This document shows, one piece after another, positions 28,356 to 32,950 of a stretch of 32,950 nt of DNA. Position numbers and translations under genes: made by a program. Position 1 is the first letter of the stretch; the number at the start of each line of letters is the position of its first letter. Source of the stretch: Nemertoderma westbladi (Eukaryota; Xenacoelomorpha; Nemertodermatida; Nemertodermatidae); contig JAUCBJ010000466.1 in the NCBI GenBank assembly GCA_032718475.1, positions 1 to 32,950 of the forward strand, written 5' to 3'. The notes beneath the pieces are model-generated. The model did no database searches. It saw only the letters and a program-made list of their open reading frames with translations, and was not told the origin of the DNA.

Positions 28356-29101
28356 AGGGGCAAGAGCCCGGATAATGCCCTTTAAGAAGACATTTATCGC
28401 ATTGTTCCGCGAATTGCGGGCAGTTGAAAAAGGTATGATCGTTGAACAATCTGCAATATGGACAATGGAGGGGAAGGTCCAAACATTGTAGATAGGTTTG
28501 ACAAATCTCGCCGGTAGATGGCGCTTTATGTGCACGGGAACCACATTGAATGCAGCGCTTCCGACCTTGAGACACGGCTGGACGGAAGGCGAATCTCGTC
28601 AAAGGTTGTGGTCCAAGGTGCCACGGTATAATAAACTCACCGTCATCGTCCGACTCGGAGGTGGGATGGACGGATTTAGATTCCAGGACATTGTCTGTTG
28701 CGGAATCATTTAGATAAGAGGCCAGCTGTTTGTCCGAAGTTTGGACAATCGAGACCGAATACCTCAACATGAAGTTTGAACATCTTCATGTCCCATTCGA
28801 CGTGTTGGTCATCAAAGTCCCGTAAGTCCATAGGGTGACCAGTAGTGAGGAAGCTGTTATAACTTCCATCGCGTTCGGTATATTTGAGAATAAACTCACA
28901 ACATTGTTGTTCGATGTCGCGCTGTTCGGGGTTCATCGGCGGTTCGATGTAGCTTCCCGAAGGATCCATACGCGGTTCCATACTTTGGGCGAGTTGGGTG
29001 GATTCGCCGGTATAGTCAGCCGTTATCGTATCCATCATCTCCAAATGTTGTTCCCGAGAATGTCGCTTTACGGAGGGGGGTGTCTTTGAAGATCGAGACA
29101 T
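28356..29101 (-). pseudogene. CCHC zinc-knuckle protein: N-terminal half
   Basis: The ATG is at 29099-29101. The first 131 residues begin MSRSSKTPPSVKRHSREQHL and hold an acidic, helical segment (RDIEQQCCEFILKYTERDG). The frame ends at 28706, but the protein continues in the next frame (SDKQLASYLNDSATDN), so a +1 shift lies at about 28730-28780. Three zinc knuckles follow: C-x2-C-x4-H-x8-C at about 28554-28501, C-x2-C-x5-H-x4-C at about 28464-28420, and C-x2-C-x4-H-x4-C at about 28401-28360. The RTE interrupts the ORF just after the last knuckle. The knuckles suggest RNA or DNA binding of the gag type, but no protease or polymerase follows. I do not recognise the family. Confidence 0.65.
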
Positions 29102-29960
29102 TATGAGTTCGAGTAGATGAGCGTATATAGGGGGTATGTGAGCGTCACCACCCCGATGTGTTTTTGTTCTAGATTATTATCTAGATATTGTATAATGTTG
29201 TATACCTATACGTCCACCATGACAATGTCTACAACATTTACCATACCGGTTCTGTGTGTATGATATCTGTTGAAGATATGGTATCGATCTACAACTAGCG
29301 GCACCGATTTATTCCAGAACATGTCTGGGGACGTTAACCACTGATTCTAGAATTTTGTCTTTCAAGTATATCGGTGGGTGCCGCGATATCTTAATCGACT
29401 AGAATTACAGATGGTCAAAGGGTTTAACAGATATATCTTGCGTTTTACGCTACTGTTAAAGGGACATCACGCTACTATATGTATTATTTAATATACGGTA
29501 TGAGAGCAATATTGCAAGAAGCAATGTCAGTGAGAAGAGGCAAGTCGTTTCCAAGGTCTACCCAGAGCTTGGTTTAGCCGAGACACGAGGATCTGAACTT
29601 TGCATTCCTAATACTCTACTTACCAATAATACTTGAGTATAGTAGGAGCTTTATTGTACTTTAATAAGTACGGATATTTCATCTTACTGTAGTCACGTAT
29701 TTATAATATGATACGGACAGTAAGGAAAGAGAAAAATAATTATTTCTCGCCGTTGCACTAAATATATAATGTAAGTAATTAAGTAATAAACACGAATATA
29801 TATATTGCACTAATCTACTAAATAATCGCTAAAATAACATTCTACTAAATAAAATTAAAGAAAACGATTATAATAAAATTACGTAATAATACATACATAA
29901 ATATAAAAATAATAAAAACAAATATAAAATAATATAGTCACACACCCACTCCAGACGCTG
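29102..29960. other. AT-rich DNA between BEL-2 pol and the CCHC gene
   Basis: No coding content. On the minus strand it follows the BEL-2 pol stop and so must contain the BEL-2 3' UTR and, if still present, its 3' LTR. The matching 5' LTR lies outside the window, so I cannot mark the LTR ends. AATAAA-type signals occur on the minus strand at about 29651 and 29310. The last 150 bp may hold the CCHC gene promoter. Confidence 0.55.
29124..29129 (-). promoter_or_regulatory. Possible TATA box upstream of the CCHC gene
   Basis: TATATA in CCCCTATATACGC on the minus strand, 23-28 nt before the first ATG. Spacing this short would put transcription start at or past that ATG, so either a later ATG is used or the match is chance. 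Confidence 0.25.
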
Positions 29961-31178
29961 TTACGTTGGGGAGTCCCTAGATGTTTGTTGGATTAGGGAG
30001 GTGGTCGTGGGAAGAGTATCTTGCCTTCCATAGTTTCCGGATAGTTCTCTGTCTCTTTCCAGTAAACATAAACGACCAACTGGGCGATTGAGTTGCTGTG
30101 TTTCGAATACAATTCCAGGTTTCTTAAAGTTACGTCGCATGACGACGAGTTCTACCGATCGCACTAAACCATCATCGGATATATGAGTCTCGATGATACG
30201 ACCTGTCTGCCACCGCTTACGTGGAAGATCTGATTCCACAATAAGGACCATGTCTCCGGCGCTGACGTTTTCTTGCTGCGCAAACCACTTGGTTCGAAGT
30301 TGTAGCGTAGGCAGATAATGTTTTTCGAAATGGTCAGCGAAACGACGGGATAATAACTGCATAAGTTGCCAAGTTTGTCGGCAGTATTCGTCTCCGTCCG
30401 TGATTTCCGATTGTGGGAGCATGGCTACAGGTTTCTTCAGTAGGAAATGCGCGGGTGTTAGCGCTTCTAGGGAGTCGGGACTCGATGAGACTGGCATAAG
30501 CGGTCTCTCGTTAAGATAGGCGGCGATTTCTTCCATTAACGTCCGCAAAAGTTCGTCGGTGAGATACGCGCGGCAAGGCACTATAAAGTGAAATGCGGTC
30601 TTCACGCTCCTTATTAATCTCTCCCAACTTCCTCCCCACCAAGGGGCGTCGGCGGCGTTGAAGGTCCAGCTAGATGCTGTTACCCTTAGCTGATCGTCCA
30701 CCTGTCTTTGGTTCCAATCTTTAACGTAAGCTTTGATCTCATTATTGGCGCCAATGAAGTTCGTTCCCTTATCAGATCTCATCGTGTTGCTAGTTCCAAA
30801 GCGAGCGATCTGTCGGCGTAAACTCAGTATGAAGCTGTTGGTAGATAGATCGTTCACCATATCTAGATGGATCGCTCTACAAGTCATACAGACAAAGATG
30901 ACACACCATCGCTTGACTATAGTCCTAGCACGATATACTTCAATAGGGCCAAATAAATCCACACCGGTATTAGTAAAGGGTGGTTCATAGAAGCTTACTC
31001 GTTCCCTAGGTAATTCTGCCTCTCGCTGTGTTAAAGGCCTACTGAATGCTTTCCTACAGGGTATACAGTTCCTAAGAACTTGGTTCAGAGCTCTACGGGG
31101 TTTATGGAAATAATAGCGAGTTCGAATTTCGCTAAGAACTCGTTCTCTACCAGCATGGTAAAGCTCTACTGTGAACAT
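29961..31178 (-). pseudogene. BEL-2 pol: integrase and C-terminal domain
   Basis: The 405-residue open segment starts inside the integrase zinc-binding region (ELYHAG ... NCIPCRKAF). Its DDE core reads GVDLFG (Asp), MRSDKGTNF (Asp) and PWWGGSWERLI (Glu), all intact. The C-terminus YLNERPLMP, LTPAHFLLKKP and WQTGRIIETHISDDGLVRSVEL is DUF5641-like. It is out of frame with the upstream RT/RNase H segment; the two overlap at 31147-31178, so one frameshift separates them. Its sequence differs much from BEL-1, so it is a different BEL/Pao family. Confidence 0.88.
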
Positions 31179-32950
31179 CTACAATCATCTTGATTTGTAT
31201 TTCAAGATTTCTAATGAGTATGGGAAACTTAGTGTCAAAGGATAATGGAGCATTAGTTAGTCTCCCTCCAACACGTATTAACCCATCTATCATTGTGCTA
31301 GAGAAACGATCCCTTAAGCGCGTCTGTGGATTTCTCAACAACAGGAAATACTTATCGGAATCTTCATAGCATTGCAGGAGTCTCAGTATCTGCTTATTGG
31401 TTTCTTCATGCTCCTGGTAACTGATCTTCTCCTTCAGAAACCTATCCGATACTTTGTATTTGGGAAGATCTTTAATAGCATGGACCTGCGCGGATGTCAG
31501 TGGAGCGGTATCACTAGCGATCTTCGTCCTGGAGTAGTGATGATGGAAGCATCGCTTCAAATACACGACGGCCTTACAAAGCCGATTCCAGGAGCTATAG
31601 TGATTTATCGCTCTCTGCAGGAGAGGTGAGAGTCCCTGCGAGACGTCTGGTGTTCCAGATTTCCAGTCTCTTTCTCTGATTTCCACAACAGATTTATTTG
31701 TGGCGGGGGAGTTTAGATCCACAGCGTCGTCCCCGGAAATGTGTAGTACAGACAGATCTATCACGGGTTTAAATAACTTTGATTTACTCGTCCGGGTTTT
31801 AGGTTTGACTTTCTCCGCTCCCTTGGCTTGTCTAATCTCAGCCGTGGTAAGATGAGGAGGCCATTCATCTTCTTCTTTACTTAGGAAGTCGGGTCCACCT
31901 AACCAGTCCGGAGTATCTATCAGTTCTTGAGGAGTTGCTCCTCTGGAGGCGATGTCGGCTGGATTAATCGTCCCAGGGCAATGTCTCCATTGATCTACAT
32001 TAGTGCGACTAAGTATAATGGCTACTCTGTTGGTAACGAAGACGCTGAACTGACAGACTTCATTGGTTATATACTCCAAAACGAGTAAAGCATCAGTCCA
32101 ATAGACAGTTTTCTCCAGTGGATAGTCGATCTGTTCTGTTACATTCCGGCCGATGGCTGTAGCGTATAGAGCCGCCTTTAACTCCGCTCGAGGAACTCGT
32201 AGTTTGTTGTTTATCAAGGCCTTAGAGGTAACCAAGGCAACTTTAATTCCATCCGGAGTTTCAACCCTCAGGTAGGCTACTATACCTATTCCCATATCGC
32301 TGGCGTCTCCAAACACATGGAGTTGATAGGAATACGTGGGGAGAACGTGACCAAAATATGAACGGGAAATCGTAAAGTTCTCGATGGATGGTAGAGAATC
32401 TTCCCATTTCATCCACTTCTTTAGTAGTTCTCCCTTAAGTGGATCGTCCCACGAGTGGTTTTCAAGCCACATTTGTTGCACTAAACTCCGAGCAACCAAT
32501 ATAACTGGGCTAATAAATCCCAATGGATCGAAATAAGTGCTCAGGATACTTAGACAAATCCGTTTAGTTCGAACTGGATTATCTCGCTGTTTTAGCTGGA
32601 AAAACAGGATATCTCTCTCCGTGTCCCATTTCAAACCAAGCGTCTTGGTTTCCGGAAGATCGTCCTTGATAAGGTCCAGATCTTTAACACCTCGGTCTTC
32701 TACCGGGATCGATTCCAGAAACTCACGGGAGTTGCTAGTGAATTTGGTTAGTCGAAATCCACCGCGTTTCAAGCACTCTACCGTTCCCTTGGCAACATCA
32801 ATGGCTTCTTCCACCGATGGGAGGGACTTTAAATTGTCGTCCATGTATATATCCCGTTTGATGTTGTCGATAACCGCTTTAGAGAAGGCGTCTCGGTTGT
32901 CATCAGCAGTGGTACGCACTACTGAACAAGCGTTCGAGGGGCTCGAGATG
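31147..32950 (-). pseudogene. BEL-2 pol: reverse transcriptase and RNase H (open at right edge)
   Basis: The frame is open to the window edge; the protein begins before it, and the segment SSPSNACS just inside is RT palm. Motifs in order: YMDD in DIYMDDNLKS, GFRLTKFTSNSREF, the STYFDPLGFISP segment (Peptidase_A17 region), then RNase H with FGDAS, PRAELKA, YWTDALLVL and NPADIASRG. It continues to the start of the integrase (GLIRVGGRLTNAPLSFDTKFPIL) and stops at 31147 after a frameshift. About 600 residues are uninterrupted, so BEL-2 is better preserved than BEL-1. Confidence 0.88.

Larger units (their letters stand above)
29961..32950 (-). mobile_element. BEL/Pao LTR retrotransposon BEL-2 (3' part, continues past the window)
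   Basis: Contains the end of RT, RNase H, integrase and the C-terminal domain on the minus strand. Gag, protease and the 5' LTR are beyond position 32950. Only one clear frameshift (31147-31178) is seen in almost 3 kb. Confidence 0.88.

Overview
This is a repeat-dense piece of an invertebrate nuclear genome. I infer a lophotrochozoan such as a mollusc, weakly, from the mix of BEL/Pao, RTE-like and CR1/L2-like elements, a tRNA-headed SINE with a CR1/L2-type tail, and a lineage-specific intronless GPCR. There are no bacterial operons, rRNAs, CRISPR arrays or plasmid features. Most of the sequence is mobile elements, several inserted into one another, and most are broken by stops or frameshifts. 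The unique DNA is AT-rich; the BEL-1 body is clearly more GC-rich than its surroundings.

Layout. 1-695 (-): fragment of an unrecognised protein, running off the left edge. 683-1067 (+): pseudogene fragment of the C-terminus of splicing factor SF3A3. 1532-6204 (-): a 5'-truncated RTE-like retrotransposon (copy 2) bounded by a 12-bp target-site duplication (TSD); it carries a nested CR1/L2-like element (3598-5815) and a 64-bp scrap of another RTE tail (2881-2944). 6217-7580: AT-rich DNA with a C homopolymer and a TTACCGC repeat cluster. 7581-8819 (+): an intact single-exon 7TM receptor, the only clearly intact cellular gene. 9272-23953: a BEL/Pao element (BEL-1, minus strand) in a rearranged array with three copies of a flanking sequence, called X here. 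On the minus strand the order is X(C), 5' LTR, gag, pol, 3' UTR, X(B), second LTR, gag start, X(A), flank. 23125-23386 (-): a SINE inside X(C); X(B) keeps the matching empty site. 23779-29101 (-): a decayed gene for an unrecognised CCHC zinc-knuckle protein, cut by a nearly full-length RTE-like element (copy 1, +, 24569-28343) with a 12-bp TSD. 29961-32950 (-): the pol end of a second BEL/Pao element (BEL-2), running off the right edge.

How the parts relate. X is the 3' end and downstream flank of the CCHC gene. The left end of X(A) joins unrelated DNA at exactly the point where X(B) and X(C) join the BEL-1 LTR, so it marks the BEL-1 insertion point and fixes the LTR start at TGTTAGCG. The order of insertion can be read: CCHC gene first, then BEL-1 next to X, then duplication or recombination, then the SINE into X(C); RTE copy 1 entered the CCHC gene independently. 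The best candidates for something undescribed are the CCHC zinc-knuckle protein, the left-edge protein fragment, the very long coiled-coil and asparagine-rich N-terminal extension of the BEL-1 gag, and the hairpin-rich BEL-1 LTR.
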